A stretch of DNA of 64,000 bases. Origin: Staphylococcus lloydii (lineage in GTDB: Bacteria > Bacillota > Bacilli > Staphylococcales > Staphylococcaceae). Every line of letters begins with the position of its first letter. Within the stretch, counting starts at the first letter, position 1. Positions 21,139-30,992 of this stretch are shown here, in pieces. The notes below the pieces were generated by a model. It saw nothing but the letters and a program-made list of their open reading frames with translations, was not told the DNA's origin and did no database searches. The translations under genes and the position numbers were made by a program. The stretch spans positions 1,178,001 through 1,242,000 of the forward strand of contig NZ_CP064056.1 in the NCBI RefSeq assembly GCF_015775975.1. Direction: 5' to 3'.

Positions 21139-22011
21139 ATGCCGGAACTACCAGAAGTTGAACATGTTAAAAGAGGCATTGAGCCATATGCTAAAGGACA
21201 AAAGATAAGCTCTGTTATTTTTTCTGATAAAGTGAAAGAAGGCAAAGCTGACGGACGAGAAACAATAATAAAAGGAATGTCACTGGAAACCTTTAAAACT
21301 TTCACGGAAAATTTTGTTATAGAAGAAATTGAAAGACGTAGTAAGTACATCGTCTTTCATTTAGCTAATGACAATGAACATAGAATTTTAATAAGTCATC
21401 TAGGTATGGCAGGTGGTTTCTTTATCGTTAGAGCTTTAGATGATATTACGGTTAAAAATTATCGTAATCATTGGCATGTCATTTTTACATTAGATAATGA
21501 TATGTTACTCGTTTATTCTGATATAAGAAGATTTGGAGAAATTAGAAATGTACCTTCTTTAGAAGCTTACCCATCATTTTTAGAGATAGCTCCAGAACCT
21601 TTTGAAGATATAGCCTTAAATCATTATCTGTCTTGGTTTGATCGTAAAAGTTATTTAAAAAAACCAATAAAACAAATGATATTAGATCACAGAGTGATTG
21701 CGGGATGTGGTAATATATATGCTTGCGAGGCGTTATTTAGAGCCGGCATTCACCCGAATAGAACTACGCATAGTTTGAATAACCAAGAAAGAGAAATGTT
21801 ATTTTATTATGTTCGAGAAGTGCTATCCGAGGGTATAAAATATGGTGGGACTAGTGTTTCTGATTATCGACATGCTGATGGTAAGACAGGAACAATGCAA
21901 CTACACCTTAATGTATATAAACAAAAAACATGCAAAGTATGTGGCAGTGATATCGAAACACAAGTTATTGCAACGCGTAACAGTCATTACTGTCCTACTT
22001 GTCAAAAATAA
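21139..22011 (+). CDS. mutM: Formamidopyrimidine-DNA glycosylase
   Basis: A 290-residue bifunctional base-excision enzyme that removes 8-oxoguanine and FapyG. The N-terminus PELPEV supplies the catalytic Pro (after Met removal) and Glu. A helix-two-turn-helix region and the C-terminal zinc finger (C-x2-C, 16 residues, C-x2-C, in CKVCGS...YCPTCQK) are complete. It lies 15 bp after polA; this neighbourhood of repair polymerase and glycosylase is standard in Firmicutes. The coaE RBS begins at its stop codon. Confidence 0.97.
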   Translation: MPELPEVEHVKRGIEPYAKGQKISSVIFSDKVKEGKADGRETIIKGMSLETFKTFTENFVIEEIERRSKYIVFHLANDNEHRILISHLGMAGGFFIVRALDDITVKNYRNHWHVIFTLDNDMLLVYSDIRRFGEIRNVPSLEAYPSFLEIAPEPFEDIALNHYLSWFDRKSYLKKPIKQMILDHRVIAGCGNIYACEALFRAGIHPNRTTHSLNNQEREMLFYYVREVLSEGIKYGGTSVSDYRHADGKTGTMQLHLNVYKQKTCKVCGSDIETQVIATRNSHYCPTCQK

Positions 22012-22027
22012 AGGAAGAGTGAAATAT

Positions 22028-22642
22028 ATGCCAAAAGTAATAGGACTTACCGGTGGAATTGCCACTGGTAAATCTACAGTATCAGAAGTTTTATCTGTTC
22101 ATGGTTTCAAAATTGTAGATGCAGATGTAGCTTCTCGTAAAGCAGTTGAAAAAGGTAGTGAAGGATTAGCAAATGTAAAAGCTGCTTTTGGAGACGATGC
22201 TATTGACGAAAATGGGGAAATGGACCGCGCATATGTCGGTGATGTTGTATTTAATCAACCGGAAAAGCGATTAGAATTAAATGAAATTGTCCATCCAATC
22301 GTCCATGATATTATGGAAAAAGAAAAAAATGACTACCTCAACGAAGGGTATAACGTCATTATGGATATTCCATTATTATTTGAAAATGAATTGCAAGATA
22401 CTGTCGATGAAGTATGGTTAGTCTATACTTCAGAAAGTATTCAAATTGATCGATTAATGGAACGAAATAATTTATCACTTGAAGATGCAAAAGCCCGTGT
22501 GCTAAGCCAAATCTCTATCGATAAAAAACGTAGAATGGCAGATCACGTCATCGATAATAGAGATTCTAAGCTTGATTTAAAACAGAATTTAGAAAGCTTT
22601 TTAATAGAACAAGGCTATATTGATGAAGCTGAACATCTTTAA
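22028..22642 (+). CDS. coaE: Dephospho-CoA kinase
   Basis: A 204-residue P-loop kinase for the last step of CoA synthesis. The Walker A motif GGIATGKST is at residues 8-16, and the DADV and substrate-lid segments are present. The frame is open further upstream inside mutM (to 21842), but the ATG at 22028 gives the family-typical [11 protein letters not shown] start with AGGAAG just upstream. Third gene of the polA operon; a hairpin terminator follows. Confidence 0.96.
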   Translation: MPKVIGLTGGIATGKSTVSEVLSVHGFKIVDADVASRKAVEKGSEGLANVKAAFGDDAIDENGEMDRAYVGDVVFNQPEKRLELNEIVHPIVHDIMEKEKNDYLNEGYNVIMDIPLLFENELQDTVDEVWLVYTSESIQIDRLMERNNLSLEDAKARVLSQISIDKKRRMADHVIDNRDSKLDLKQNLESFLIEQGYIDEAEHL

Positions 22643-22649
22643 TTCATTC

Positions 22650-22690
22650 ACCATTAGCGTTTTGCTTAGAAACGTTAATGGTAATTTTTA
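22650..22690 (+). terminator. Rho-independent terminator of polA-mutM-coaE
   Basis: A 13-bp stem (22650-22662 with 22670-22682, one G-U pair) has a 7-nt loop and is followed by AATTTTTA. Confidence 0.85.
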
Positions 22691-22698
22691 AAATTTTA

Positions 22699-22713
22699 AA
22701 GCAAACGCTTTCA
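22699..22713 (+). promoter_or_regulatory. cre-like site overlapping the gapB -35
   Basis: AAGCAAACGCTTTCA matches the catabolite element WTGNAANCGNWNNCW with one mismatch and covers the -35 position of the extended -10 promoter at 22728-22736. Bound CcpA would be expected to block polymerase. Confidence 0.55.
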
Positions 22714-22725
22714 TTTTTTAAGTAA

Positions 22726-22758
22726 TATGTTATACTAATTCTATAAAAGTATAACACA
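22726..22758. promoter_or_regulatory. gapB promoter with two inverted CcpN-type boxes
   Basis: The extended -10 TG-T-TATACT (22728-22736) lies inside TATGTTATACT (22726-22736). The reverse complement of 22748-22758 is TGTGTTATACT. Both fit the CcpN operator TRTGHYATAYW as I recall it from B. subtilis, where CcpN represses gapB. Together they form a 9-bp perfect inverted repeat with an 11-bp spacer spanning the -10 and start site. Confidence 0.65.
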
Positions 22759-22777
22759 AATTTGAGAGGTGCTTTCG

Positions 22778-23803
22778 ATGACGACTAATATAGCAATTAA
22801 TGGAATGGGTAGAATAGGGCGAATGGCATTACGTATCGCACTTAAAAATGACAATTTAAACGTGGTAGCTATTAACGCTAGTTATTCACCAGAAACGATA
22901 GCTCATTTAATAAATTATGATACTACTCATGGTACATATGATTTAAAAGTTGAACCGACTGAAAATGGTATTAAAGTAGAAAATCATGAAATTAAATTAG
23001 TATCAGATAGAAATCCTGAAAACTTACCTTGGGCATCACTTGATATTGATATCGTAATAGAAGCCACTGGTAAATTTAACCATGGAGATAAAGCGGTAGG
23101 TCATATCAATGCTGGAGCTAAAAAAGTTTTACTTACAGGGCCATCTAAAGGTGGAGACGTACAAATGATTGTAAAAGGTGTTAATAATGATAACTTAGAT
23201 GTTAATAAGTATGACATATTTAGTAATGCTTCTTGTACGACTAATTGCATTGGCCCAGTTGCAAAAGTATTAAATGATAAATTTGGTATCGTAAATGGAT
23301 TAATGACGACAGTTCATTCAATTACTAACGATCAAAATAATATAGATAACCCGCATAAAGATTTAAGACGTGCACGTTCATGTAGCGAAAGTATCATACC
23401 AACGTCTACTGGTGCAGCAAAAGCATTAAAAGAAGTTTTGCCTGAATTAGAAGGTAAGCTTCATGGTATGGCACTTAGAGTCCCAACAAAAAATGTATCA
23501 TTAGTTGATTTAGTCGTTGACTTAGAACAAAACGTAACGGCAGAAGAAGTAAATAATGCATTTAAAGAAAATGATTTACAAGGTGTTTTAGCTACAGAAG
23601 ATGCACCGCTAGTCTCTGTAGACTTTAATACAAACCCACATTCAGCAATTGTAGATACGCAAAGTACGATGGTGATGGGTGACAATAAAGTGAAAGTAAT
23701 TGCTTGGTATGATAATGAATGGGGCTATTCAAATAGAGTCGTTGAAGTAGCTGCGCAATTAGGACAATTATTAAATTCTGAAGCTGACGTGTTGATTAGC
23801 TAA
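22778..23803 (+). CDS. gapB: NADP-preferring glyceraldehyde-3-phosphate dehydrogenase (gluconeogenic)
   Basis: A 341-residue GAPDH with catalytic C153 in SNASCTTNC. After the second beta strand the cofactor loop reads INASY instead of the Asp-containing NDL of glycolytic GapA. Loss of that Asp is the usual mark of NADP preference, so it likely works in the gluconeogenic direction. ATG at 22778 follows GAGAGGTG; an in-frame GTG at 22769 overlaps that RBS and was not chosen. It is monocistronic between two terminators, with CcpN-like and cre-like sites in its promoter. Confidence 0.95.
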   Translation: MTTNIAINGMGRIGRMALRIALKNDNLNVVAINASYSPETIAHLINYDTTHGTYDLKVEPTENGIKVENHEIKLVSDRNPENLPWASLDIDIVIEATGKFNHGDKAVGHINAGAKKVLLTGPSKGGDVQMIVKGVNNDNLDVNKYDIFSNASCTTNCIGPVAKVLNDKFGIVNGLMTTVHSITNDQNNIDNPHKDLRRARSCSESIIPTSTGAAKALKEVLPELEGKLHGMALRVPTKNVSLVDLVVDLEQNVTAEEVNNAFKENDLQGVLATEDAPLVSVDFNTNPHSAIVDTQSTMVMGDNKVKVIAWYDNEWGYSNRVVEVAAQLGQLLNSEADVLIS

Positions 23804-23834
23804 AAATAAGATAAAACGAGTAATATAAATAAGA

Positions 23835-23907
23835 AGCACTCAGATGCATTGAATTAAAGCATCTGAGTGCTATTTCTCTGGGATTTATATCTCAGGGTCT
23901 TTTTTGT
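23835..23907 (+). terminator. Tandem hairpins ending gapB
   Basis: A perfect 13-bp stem AGCACTCAGATGC (23835-23847)/GCATCTGAGTGCT (23859-23871) has a weak T tract. A second hairpin at 23876-23897 runs into TCTTTTTT and looks like the effective terminator. Confidence 0.85.
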
Positions 23908-24026
23908 TATAATATATTGTATTTCTCAAATAATAGAGATGTACTTCTAACTATGACCTCATTCTTTTGTCGTCTAGTGATTTATAGTATAATAAATTCG
24001 AATCAACTGAAGAAGGTGATAGCACA

Positions 24027-24497
24027 ATGAAATGTCCAAAATGTAATTCAACGCATTCACGTGTCGTAGATTCTCGTCACGCTGATGAAGTTAACGCGAT
24101 TCGCCGTCGTAGAGAATGTGAAGTTTGTAATACTAGGTTTACAACATTTGAACATATTGAAAAAAGACCATTAATCGTAGTGAAAAAAGATGGCACACGT
24201 GAACAATTTTTAAGTGAAAAAATCTTAAATGGTTTAGTTCGTTCATGTGAAAAAAGACCAGTTAGATATGAACAATTAGAAGAAATCACTAATAAAGTCG
24301 AATGGCGTCTTAGAGATGAAGGGCGTGCTGAAATCTCTTCAAGAGATATTGGCGAATATGTCATGAATTTATTAATGCATGTAGACCAAGTATCATACGT
24401 GCGCTTTGCATCAGTCTATAAAGAATTTAAAGATGTAGACCAATTATTACAATCGATGCAAGGTATCTTATCAGAAAATAAACGGAGTGATTCATAA
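24027..24497 (+). CDS. nrdR: Transcriptional repressor NrdR
   Basis: A 156-residue repressor of ribonucleotide reductase genes. The N-terminal zinc ribbon (CPKC at 3-6, CEVC near 31-34) binds DNA. The ATP-cone domain (about 49-139) senses ATP/dATP. Its stop overlaps the dnaB start by one base, so nrdR, dnaB and dnaI form a tight operon linking dNTP supply with replication initiation, an arrangement conserved in Bacillus and Staphylococcus. A TATAAT at 23988-23993 may be its -10, without a clear -35. Confidence 0.97.
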   Translation: MKCPKCNSTHSRVVDSRHADEVNAIRRRRECEVCNTRFTTFEHIEKRPLIVVKKDGTREQFLSEKILNGLVRSCEKRPVRYEQLEEITNKVEWRLRDEGRAEISSRDIGEYVMNLLMHVDQVSYVRFASVYKEFKDVDQLLQSMQGILSENKRSDS

Positions 24498-25876
24498 TGG
24501 GTTTGCAATCTTCAGATTTTGGATTGAGACCTCAAGATAACTTTTACGTTATCCGCGATTTTTCCATTAATGAACAACATTTAGATATATTAAATAGGCT
24601 ATTCACTCCATTAGTAGGTCCCAATGCAATGGGACTTTATTACTATTTAGAGCAATTTGTAACACAAGAGGCTGAAATAGTGACCACACATTATGTAATA
24701 ATGAGTGAATTACAAATCAATTTAAGTGAATTCAGAACACACATGGATTCACTAGAGGCTATAGGTTTAGTCAAAAGTTATGTACATCATGATAGTAATA
24801 CATCATCTTTTGCCTATAAACTTATCCAACCACCAACTGCCTATCAGTTTTTTAGCGATCCTATGTTGTCGATATTTTTATTTACAGCTGTAGGGAAAGA
24901 ACGTTACCATCACCTAAAAGATTATTTTGAGTCTAATACATCGTTTAATCTTGAAGGTTATCAGGAAATAACACGTAAGTTTACCGATGTATTTTCAGTA
25001 CCTAATAAAAATTTTCAAAGTGATGTTTCAAACATTAAACGTGAACAAGGCTATGAAGGTTTGAATTTAGCTAAAGTTGACTTTGATTTCGAGGCGCTTT
25101 ATGACTTACTACAATCACATTTTATAAGTGCTGAAATTATTAATGCTGATGCTAAAGCATTAATTACGCAACTTGCTATTTTATATGGCATAACGCCAGA
25201 AGCAATGAAAAGTGTGATTTTAAAATCAATCACAAGCGCACAACAATTATCGTTTGAAGATATGCGTAAATATGCACGTACTTATTACCAAATGGAACAC
25301 GAACAAAGTTTGCCTTCATTACAATTAAAACAACAAAACATACCTAAACCTGAAGACAATAGTCATACTGAAGAGGAAGATCGTCTAGAACAATTGAATC
25401 GTGTAAGTCCTATTGAAATGTTAACCGCATGGAAAGGCTCTGAAATTAGTTTAGATGAAAAGAAATTAGTCGAAGAGTTAGTCGAAAGGGAACAGTTACC
25501 TTTTGGCGTGATTAATATATTGTTGCAATTTGTTATGCTAAAAAGAGATATGCGGTTACCTAAAAAATATACGTTAACAATTGCAGCGCATTGGAAACGT
25601 AAAGGATTAAAAACTGCGCAAGAAGCAGAACCATTTGCTAAGAAAATAAATGAAGAAGAGCAACAACAAAAATCTCAACGTAATTTCAAACAACCAAGAG
25701 CAAATTTAGTTTCAAAAGAAATGACACCTAAATGGTTATTAGAGAGAGATAATGCCAACAATAACGAACAAAATCAACCAGATAATGAGACGTCAACAGA
25801 AGATGATTCTGAACATGAAAAAGAACGTGCCGCGTTTTTACAACATTTAAAAGAAAGATGGGGGGATGATGACTAA
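24497..25876 (+). CDS. dnaB: Replication initiation and membrane attachment protein DnaB
   Basis: A 459-residue Gram-positive DnaB (not the helicase). It works with DnaD and DnaI to load helicase at oriC and at restarting forks and links origins to the membrane. Two DDBH-type regions are seen: an N-terminal winged-helix part and a C-terminal part with a YxxxIxxxW-like region (about 290-380). A charged, Gln/Glu-rich tail follows. It overlaps nrdR and dnaI by one base each, so all three are translationally coupled. Confidence 0.94.
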   Translation: MGLQSSDFGLRPQDNFYVIRDFSINEQHLDILNRLFTPLVGPNAMGLYYYLEQFVTQEAEIVTTHYVIMSELQINLSEFRTHMDSLEAIGLVKSYVHHDSNTSSFAYKLIQPPTAYQFFSDPMLSIFLFTAVGKERYHHLKDYFESNTSFNLEGYQEITRKFTDVFSVPNKNFQSDVSNIKREQGYEGLNLAKVDFDFEALYDLLQSHFISAEIINADAKALITQLAILYGITPEAMKSVILKSITSAQQLSFEDMRKYARTYYQMEHEQSLPSLQLKQQNIPKPEDNSHTEEEDRLEQLNRVSPIEMLTAWKGSEISLDEKKLVEELVEREQLPFGVINILLQFVMLKRDMRLPKKYTLTIAAHWKRKGLKTAQEAEPFAKKINEEEQQQKSQRNFKQPRANLVSKEMTPKWLLERDNANNNEQNQPDNETSTEDDSEHEKERAAFLQHLKERWGDDD

Positions 25877-26796
25877 TGAAAAGCTTTGAAAATATAATGG
25901 GCGAGTCAAATGATTTAACAAAACGTATAGCTAAAATCAAACAAGAGGTCGTTAATGATAAAGATGTCAAAGCATTTTTAACCGAACATCAGTCTGAACT
26001 TACTAATGCAATGGTTGATGAAGATTTAAACGTCTTACAAGAATACAAAGACCAACAAAAACATTATGACGGTCATCGTTTTGAAGATTGCCCTAACTTT
26101 GTAAAAGGTCACGTACCAGAATTATATATCGAGCATAATCATATTAAGATAAGATACTTACAATGCCCATGTAAGATTAAACACGATGAAGAGAAATTTA
26201 ATGCGCATTTAATTACCTCCCATCATATGCAACGTGATACTTTAAATGCGAAGTTAAAAGACATCCATATGGATGGTAAAAGACTAGAAGCGGCTATGAA
26301 AGCCGATGAGATTTGTAATGATATAGCAAATGAAAAAGCAAATATCAAAGGCCTATATTTATACGGTCAATTTGGTACAGGTAAATCATTTATTTTAGGT
26401 GCTATTGCTAATCAGCTAAAAACAAAAAAAATACCATCTACGATTATTTACCTCCCTGAATTCATTCGTACCTTAAAAAGTGGATTTAAAGACGGCAGTT
26501 TTGAATCAAAATTGGCTACTGTACGTGAAGCGAATATTCTAATGCTTGATGACATTGGTGCAGAAGAAATCACCCCTTGGGTTAGGGATGAAGTAATTGG
26601 ACCTATTTTACATTATAGAATGGTACATGAATTACCAACATTCTTTAGTTCTAATTTAAATTTCAAAGAATTAGAACACCATTTATCTGTAACACGTGAT
26701 GGAACCGAAAAAACAAAAGCTGCACGAATTTTAGAACGTATTAAAACATTATCGACGCCTTATTATTTAGAAGGAAAAAATTATCGTGATGTTTGA
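25876..26796 (+). CDS. dnaI: Primosomal protein DnaI (helicase loader)
   Basis: A 306-residue AAA+ loader. The N-terminal half has Cys/His residues (EDCPNF, LQCPCKIKH) fitting the zinc-binding helicase-interaction domain. The AAA+ part has Walker A GQFGTGKS (about 162-169), Walker B LMLDDIG and an Arg finger-like segment near AARILERI. It places the replicative helicase on single-stranded DNA. Last gene of nrdR-dnaB-dnaI; the -35 of the thrS promoter overlaps its stop codon, and no terminator separates them. Confidence 0.95.
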   Translation: MKSFENIMGESNDLTKRIAKIKQEVVNDKDVKAFLTEHQSELTNAMVDEDLNVLQEYKDQQKHYDGHRFEDCPNFVKGHVPELYIEHNHIKIRYLQCPCKIKHDEEKFNAHLITSHHMQRDTLNAKLKDIHMDGKRLEAAMKADEICNDIANEKANIKGLYLYGQFGTGKSFILGAIANQLKTKKIPSTIIYLPEFIRTLKSGFKDGSFESKLATVREANILMLDDIGAEEITPWVRDEVIGPILHYRMVHELPTFFSSNLNFKELEHHLSVTRDGTEKTKAARILERIKTLSTPYYLEGKNYRDV

Positions 26797-26820
26797 AAAA
26801 TTAAATAAATGTTGTATAAT
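26793..26820 (+). promoter_or_regulatory. Predicted promoter of the thrS T-box transcript
   Basis: TTGAAA (26793-26798), a 16-bp spacer and a perfect TATAAT (26815-26820). The -35 overlaps the dnaI stop codon. Confidence 0.7.
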
Positions 26821-26844
26821 AAATTCAAATCTAAATTAAAGCGA

Positions 26845-27082
26845 AATAAATTGAGGATAAGATAATTTATTCACTGATATCCAGAAAGTCATTAGTTGAT
26901 GCGAATATGACTATCATAATATTTTTATTACTCCCTCAAGTACAGTGTTTGTAATGAACACTCGGCTCAAGACCGTTATCTTAAGTAGAGTTTATATTAG
27001 ACGATGAGCATACCGTTTAATATATTATTTTAGGGTGGTACCACGAAGACCTCGTCCCTTTTTAGGGGACGGGGTTTTTTTA
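26845..27082 (+). ncRNA. T-box riboswitch, threonyl-tRNA synthetase leader
   Basis: The T-box AGGGTGGTACCACG (27032-27045) precedes a GC-rich terminator (stem 27049-27058/27065-27074, then seven Ts). Stem I is closed by TTGAGG (26851-26856) with CCTCAA (26934-26939). The codon just inside on the 3' side is ACT (26930-26932), a Thr codon and the likely specifier. Uncharged tRNA-Thr should pair through its acceptor end and permit read-through to thrS. It fills the 329-bp gap before thrS. Confidence 0.93.
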
Positions 27083-27125
27083 TTTCGTTTTATGCAGAGT
27101 AAGTTCAAAATAGGAGGGTTTATCT

Positions 27126-29063
27126 ATGGAGCAAATAAATATACAATTTCCAGATGGAAATTCAAAGGAATTCGATAAAGGCACTACTACAGAAGATATA
27201 GCGCAATCTATTAGTCCTGGATTACGTAAAAAAGCAGTCGCAGGTAAATTTAATGACAAATTAGTAGATTTAACAAGACCATTAGAATCAGATGGAGCTA
27301 TTGAAATCGTAACTCCAGGTAGTGAAGAAGCTTTAGAAGTATTGAGACACTCAACAGCGCATTTAATGGCACAAGCATTAAAACGCTTATATGGAGATGT
27401 TAAATTTGGTGTAGGTCCCGTTATCGAAGGTGGTTTCTATTATGACTTCGATATGGATGAATCTATTTCATCGGATGATTTCGAAAAAATTGAAAAAACT
27501 ATGAAACAAATTGTTGATGAAAATCACAAAATTGAACGCAAAGTAGTTTCTCGTGATGAAGCGAAAGCATTCTTCAGTGACGACCCTTATAAATTAGAAT
27601 TAATCGAAGCAATCCCAGCTGATGAGAATGTTACATTATACACACAAGGTGAATTTACTGATTTATGTCGTGGTGTACATGTCCCATCTACTTCGAAAAT
27701 TAAAGAGTTCAAATTGTTATCTACGGCAGGTGCATACTGGCGAGGCGACAGTAATAATAGAATGTTACAACGTATCTATGGTACTGCCTTCTTCGATAAA
27801 AAAGATTTAAAAGCGCATTTGAAAATGTTAGAAGAACGTAAAGAACGTGACCATAGACGTATCGGTAAAGATTTAGAATTATTTGCTAATAACCAACTTG
27901 TTGGTGCCGGATTGCCATTGTGGTTACCAAATGGTGCTACAATTCGCCGTGAAATCGAACGTTACATCGTTGATAAAGAAGTAAGTATGGGTTATGACCA
28001 TGTTTATACTCCAGTAATGGCAAACACTGATTTATATAAAAAATCGGGTCATTGGGATCACTACAACGACGACATGTTCCCAACAATGAAATTAGATGAG
28101 CAAGAAGAAATGGTTTTAAGACCAATGAATTGTCCTCATCACATGATGATTTATGCGAACAAACCACATTCTTACCGTGAATTACCAATTCGTATAGCTG
28201 AATTAGGTACAATGCATCGTTACGAAGCAAGTGGTGCAGTTTCAGGATTACAACGTGTACGTGGTATGACTTTAAATGATGCGCATATTTTCGTACGACC
28301 AGATCAAATTAAAGAAGAATTTAAGCGCGTCGTTAATTTAATCATAGATGTTTATGAAGATTTTGGCTTTGAAAATTATAACTTTAGATTAAGTTACAGA
28401 GATCCTGAAGACAAAGAAAAATATTATGATGACGATGAGATGTGGGTAAAAGCTGAGAGCATGTTAAAAGAAGCAGTAGACGAGTTAGGTCTAGATTATG
28501 TGGAAGCCATTGGTGAAGCGGCATTCTACGGTCCAAAACTTGACGTTCAAGTGCAAACTGCAATGGGCAAAGAAGAAACTTTAAGTACTGCTCAATTAGA
28601 TTTCTTACTACCACAAAAATTTGATTTAACTTATATTGGTAATGATGGCGAACAACATCGTCCTGTAGTAATCCATAGAGGTGTTGTATCAACAATGGAA
28701 AGATTTGTTGCCTTCTTAACTGAAGAAACTAAAGGTGCTTTCCCAACATGGTTAGCGCCAATGCAAGTTGAAATCATTCCAGTAAATGTTGATTTACACT
28801 ATGATTATGCTCGAAATTTACAAGATGAGTTAAAATCTCAAGGTGTAAGAGTAGAAATTGATGATCGTAATGAAAAAATGGGCTATAAAATACGTGAAGC
28901 TCAAATGCAAAAAATTCCATATCAACTCGTTGTAGGCGATAAAGAAATGGAAAATAATGAAGTTAATGTACGTAAATATGGTTCTCAAGATCAAGAAACT
29001 GTAGAAAAAGATGACTTTATTTGGAATTTAGTAGATGAGATTCGCCTGAAAAAGCAAAGATAG
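27126..29063 (+). CDS. thrS: Threonine--tRNA ligase
   Basis: A 645-residue class II synthetase. A TGS domain (about 1-62), the N2 editing domain with HxxxH (HSTAHLMAQ, near 77) and distal Cys, the catalytic core with motif 2 around RPMNCPHHM, and the C-terminal anticodon-binding domain (about 540-645) are all present, so both charging and Ser-tRNA editing should work. ATG at 27126 has AGGAGGG upstream. Expression is governed by the T-box leader. Confidence 0.97.
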   Translation: MEQINIQFPDGNSKEFDKGTTTEDIAQSISPGLRKKAVAGKFNDKLVDLTRPLESDGAIEIVTPGSEEALEVLRHSTAHLMAQALKRLYGDVKFGVGPVIEGGFYYDFDMDESISSDDFEKIEKTMKQIVDENHKIERKVVSRDEAKAFFSDDPYKLELIEAIPADENVTLYTQGEFTDLCRGVHVPSTSKIKEFKLLSTAGAYWRGDSNNRMLQRIYGTAFFDKKDLKAHLKMLEERKERDHRRIGKDLELFANNQLVGAGLPLWLPNGATIRREIERYIVDKEVSMGYDHVYTPVMANTDLYKKSGHWDHYNDDMFPTMKLDEQEEMVLRPMNCPHHMMIYANKPHSYRELPIRIAELGTMHRYEASGAVSGLQRVRGMTLNDAHIFVRPDQIKEEFKRVVNLIIDVYEDFGFENYNFRLSYRDPEDKEKYYDDDEMWVKAESMLKEAVDELGLDYVEAIGEAAFYGPKLDVQVQTAMGKEETLSTAQLDFLLPQKFDLTYIGNDGEQHRPVVIHRGVVSTMERFVAFLTEETKGAFPTWLAPMQVEIIPVNVDLHYDYARNLQDELKSQGVRVEIDDRNEKMGYKIREAQMQKIPYQLVVGDKEMENNEVNVRKYGSQDQETVEKDDFIWNLVDEIRLKKQR

Positions 29064-29139
29064 TATTGAAACAAATTGTTTATTCATGTATATTGATGAG
29101 TAGTGAAATAGTAAATAACTAAAATTTAAATAAACTTTG

Positions 29140-29362
29140 AGTTAGAGGTTGCATTTTTAATTAGTAACTTTTCAATGGCTTAATGGAGCCTATATTGAAA
29201 CAGCGAAAGGTAAAAATGCCGAAACACAAAATAACCATTATTATTGCGTGTTGGGTCAGACATCGATAAGATGCTGGACTGTCACATATGTGATGTGCTA
29301 CCTAGTATGATTGATAACACAGCGGTTGCATATCGGAAGGTATGCAACCATTTTTATTTTTT
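29140..29362 (+). ncRNA. Lysine riboswitch (L box) with terminator
   Basis: Lysine aptamer landmarks appear in order: AGAGGTTGC (29144-29152), GCGAAAGGTAAAAATGCC, GGTCAGACATCG and GGACTGTCAC. P1 can form between AGGTTGC (29146-29152) and GCTACCT (29297-29303). A 9-bp terminator GGTTGCATA/TATGCAACC (29324-29332/29341-29349) is followed by TTTTTATTTTTT. GGTTGCAT also occurs in the aptamer 5' strand (29147-29154), so ATGCAACC can pair with either copy, a plausible switch. It explains most of the 392-bp gap. Confidence 0.93.
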
Positions 29363-29377
29363 GTAAAATTACATAGG

Positions 29378-29405
29378 TTGACATTTACTATAAGAAATTT
29401 TTAAT
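29378..29405 (+). promoter_or_regulatory. Possible second lysP promoter downstream of the riboswitch
   Basis: A perfect TTGACA (29378-29383) followed after 16 bp by TTTAAT (29400-29405) lies past the lysine-riboswitch terminator and 50 bp before lysP. If active, it would give lysine-independent basal expression. Confidence 0.35.
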
Positions 29406-29455
29406 TTGTTTCTTTTAAATAGTAAACCTCTAAGCAAGACAGAAAGGAAGCTACT

Positions 29456-30946
29456 ATGGAAAAAAATCAACATGATGGGGTTAAAAGAGGACTAAAAGAC
29501 CGCCATATTTCAATGATTGCAATAGGCGGCTGTATCGGTACTGGTTTGTTTATGACATCAGGCGGTGCCATTCATGATGCTGGCGCATTAGGTGCTTTAC
29601 TAGCTTATGCAATTATCGGCGCAATGGTGTTTTTCTTGATGACATCGTTAGGGGAAATGGCAACATATTTACCAGTATCTGGCTCATTCAGCACATACGC
29701 TACTAGATTCGTAGATCCTTCTTTAGGGTTTGCCTTAGGTTGGAATTATTGGTTTAACTGGGTTATAACTGTTGCTGCCGATGTCACGATAGCGGCACAA
29801 GTTATTGAATATTGGACGCCGTTACAATCATTACCGGCTTGGATATGGAGTAGTATTTTCTTAATCATTATCTTTGGATTAAATGCGTTATCTGTACGTG
29901 TTTATGGTGAGAGCGAATATTGGTTTGCGTTAATTAAAGTTGTTACAGTCATTATCTTTATTATTATCGGCTTATTAACAATCGTAGGTATCATGGGTGG
30001 AAAATTTGTAGGATTTGAAACCTTTACAGCAGGCCAAGGACCTATCTTAGGAGACGGATTAGGTGGTAGCTTGTTGACTATACTCGGTGTATTCTTAGTT
30101 GCTGGTTTCTCATTCCAAGGAACAGAATTGATAGGTATTACTGCAGGAGAGTCAGAGAATCCAGAACGTGCAGTACCAAAAGCTATAAAACAAGTGTTTT
30201 GGCGTATCTTACTATTTTACATTTTAGCGATTTTCGTAATTGGTATGATTATTCCATATAATAGCCCAGCATTGATGGGTGGAGATAGCGACGTTGCAAC
30301 TTCTCCGTTTACGCTTGTATTTAAAAATGCAGGATTAGCATTTGCTGCATCATTTATGAATGCAGTTATATTAACTTCAGTATTGTCAGCAGGTAACTCT
30401 GGTATGTATGCTTCAACGCGTATGCTTTATTCTATGAGTAAAGATAAATTAGCCTTTCCAATTTTTTCTAAGACTAATAAAAGCGGCGTACCATATCTTT
30501 CGTTATTAGTAACTGCGCTTATTGTAATTGCTATCTTTGCGCTACAACATATTAGTGGAGATGCGTATGAATATATCGTAGCTGCTAGTGGTATGACTGG
30601 ATTTATTGCTTGGGTAGGTATTGCAATAAGTCACTATCGTTTTAGAAAAGCTTTTGATAAACAACACTATGATAAATCTGTATTAAAATATAAAGCTAAA
30701 TTGTTCCCATTTGGTCCGATTTTTGCTGGTATTTTATGTGTGATTGTAATCATTGGTCAAGATGTAGATTTTATTCAAACTGGCCATTTTAACCTTAATC
30801 GTTTTGTCATTACTTATATGGGGATTCCAGTATTTTTAGCATTCTTTATCTATCATAAATTACGTTACAAAACTAAGATGATACCATTAGAAAAAGTAGA
30901 TCTTAGACAAGATGTTGATATGGAAGAAATAAAATCACATAAATAA
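29456..30946 (+). CDS. lysP: Lysine-specific APC permease
   Basis: A 496-residue amino acid permease with about 12 TM segments, the N-terminal APC motif IGGCIGTGLFMTSGG and the GITAGESENPERAVPKA segment typical of the AAT/LysP group. The lysine riboswitch directly upstream supports lysine as substrate. AGAAAGGAAG precedes the ATG. It is probably monocistronic, since the infC transcript has its own promoter shortly after the stop codon. Confidence 0.9.
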   Translation: MEKNQHDGVKRGLKDRHISMIAIGGCIGTGLFMTSGGAIHDAGALGALLAYAIIGAMVFFLMTSLGEMATYLPVSGSFSTYATRFVDPSLGFALGWNYWFNWVITVAADVTIAAQVIEYWTPLQSLPAWIWSSIFLIIIFGLNALSVRVYGESEYWFALIKVVTVIIFIIIGLLTIVGIMGGKFVGFETFTAGQGPILGDGLGGSLLTILGVFLVAGFSFQGTELIGITAGESENPERAVPKAIKQVFWRILLFYILAIFVIGMIIPYNSPALMGGDSDVATSPFTLVFKNAGLAFAASFMNAVILTSVLSAGNSGMYASTRMLYSMSKDKLAFPIFSKTNKSGVPYLSLLVTALIVIAIFALQHISGDAYEYIVAASGMTGFIAWVGIAISHYRFRKAFDKQHYDKSVLKYKAKLFPFGPIFAGILCVIVIIGQDVDFIQTGHFNLNRFVITYMGIPVFLAFFIYHKLRYKTKMIPLEKVDLRQDVDMEEIKSHK

Positions 30947-30957
30947 TTAAATAGCTG

Positions 30958-30986
30958 TTGACTTATGTCTTAATCGTTGCTATGAT
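30958..30986 (+). promoter_or_regulatory. Predicted promoter of infC-rpmI-rplT
   Basis: TTGACT (30958-30963), a 17-bp spacer and TATGAT (30981-30986) lie 12 bp after the lysP stop codon. Confidence 0.7.
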
Positions 30987-30992
30987 TAATAA

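Noticed and set aside
21842..22027. Longer coaE frame overlapping mutM by 170 bp
   Set aside because: The ATG at 22028 has the RBS and gives the normal CoaE N-terminus; the upstream part is a shadow of mutM.
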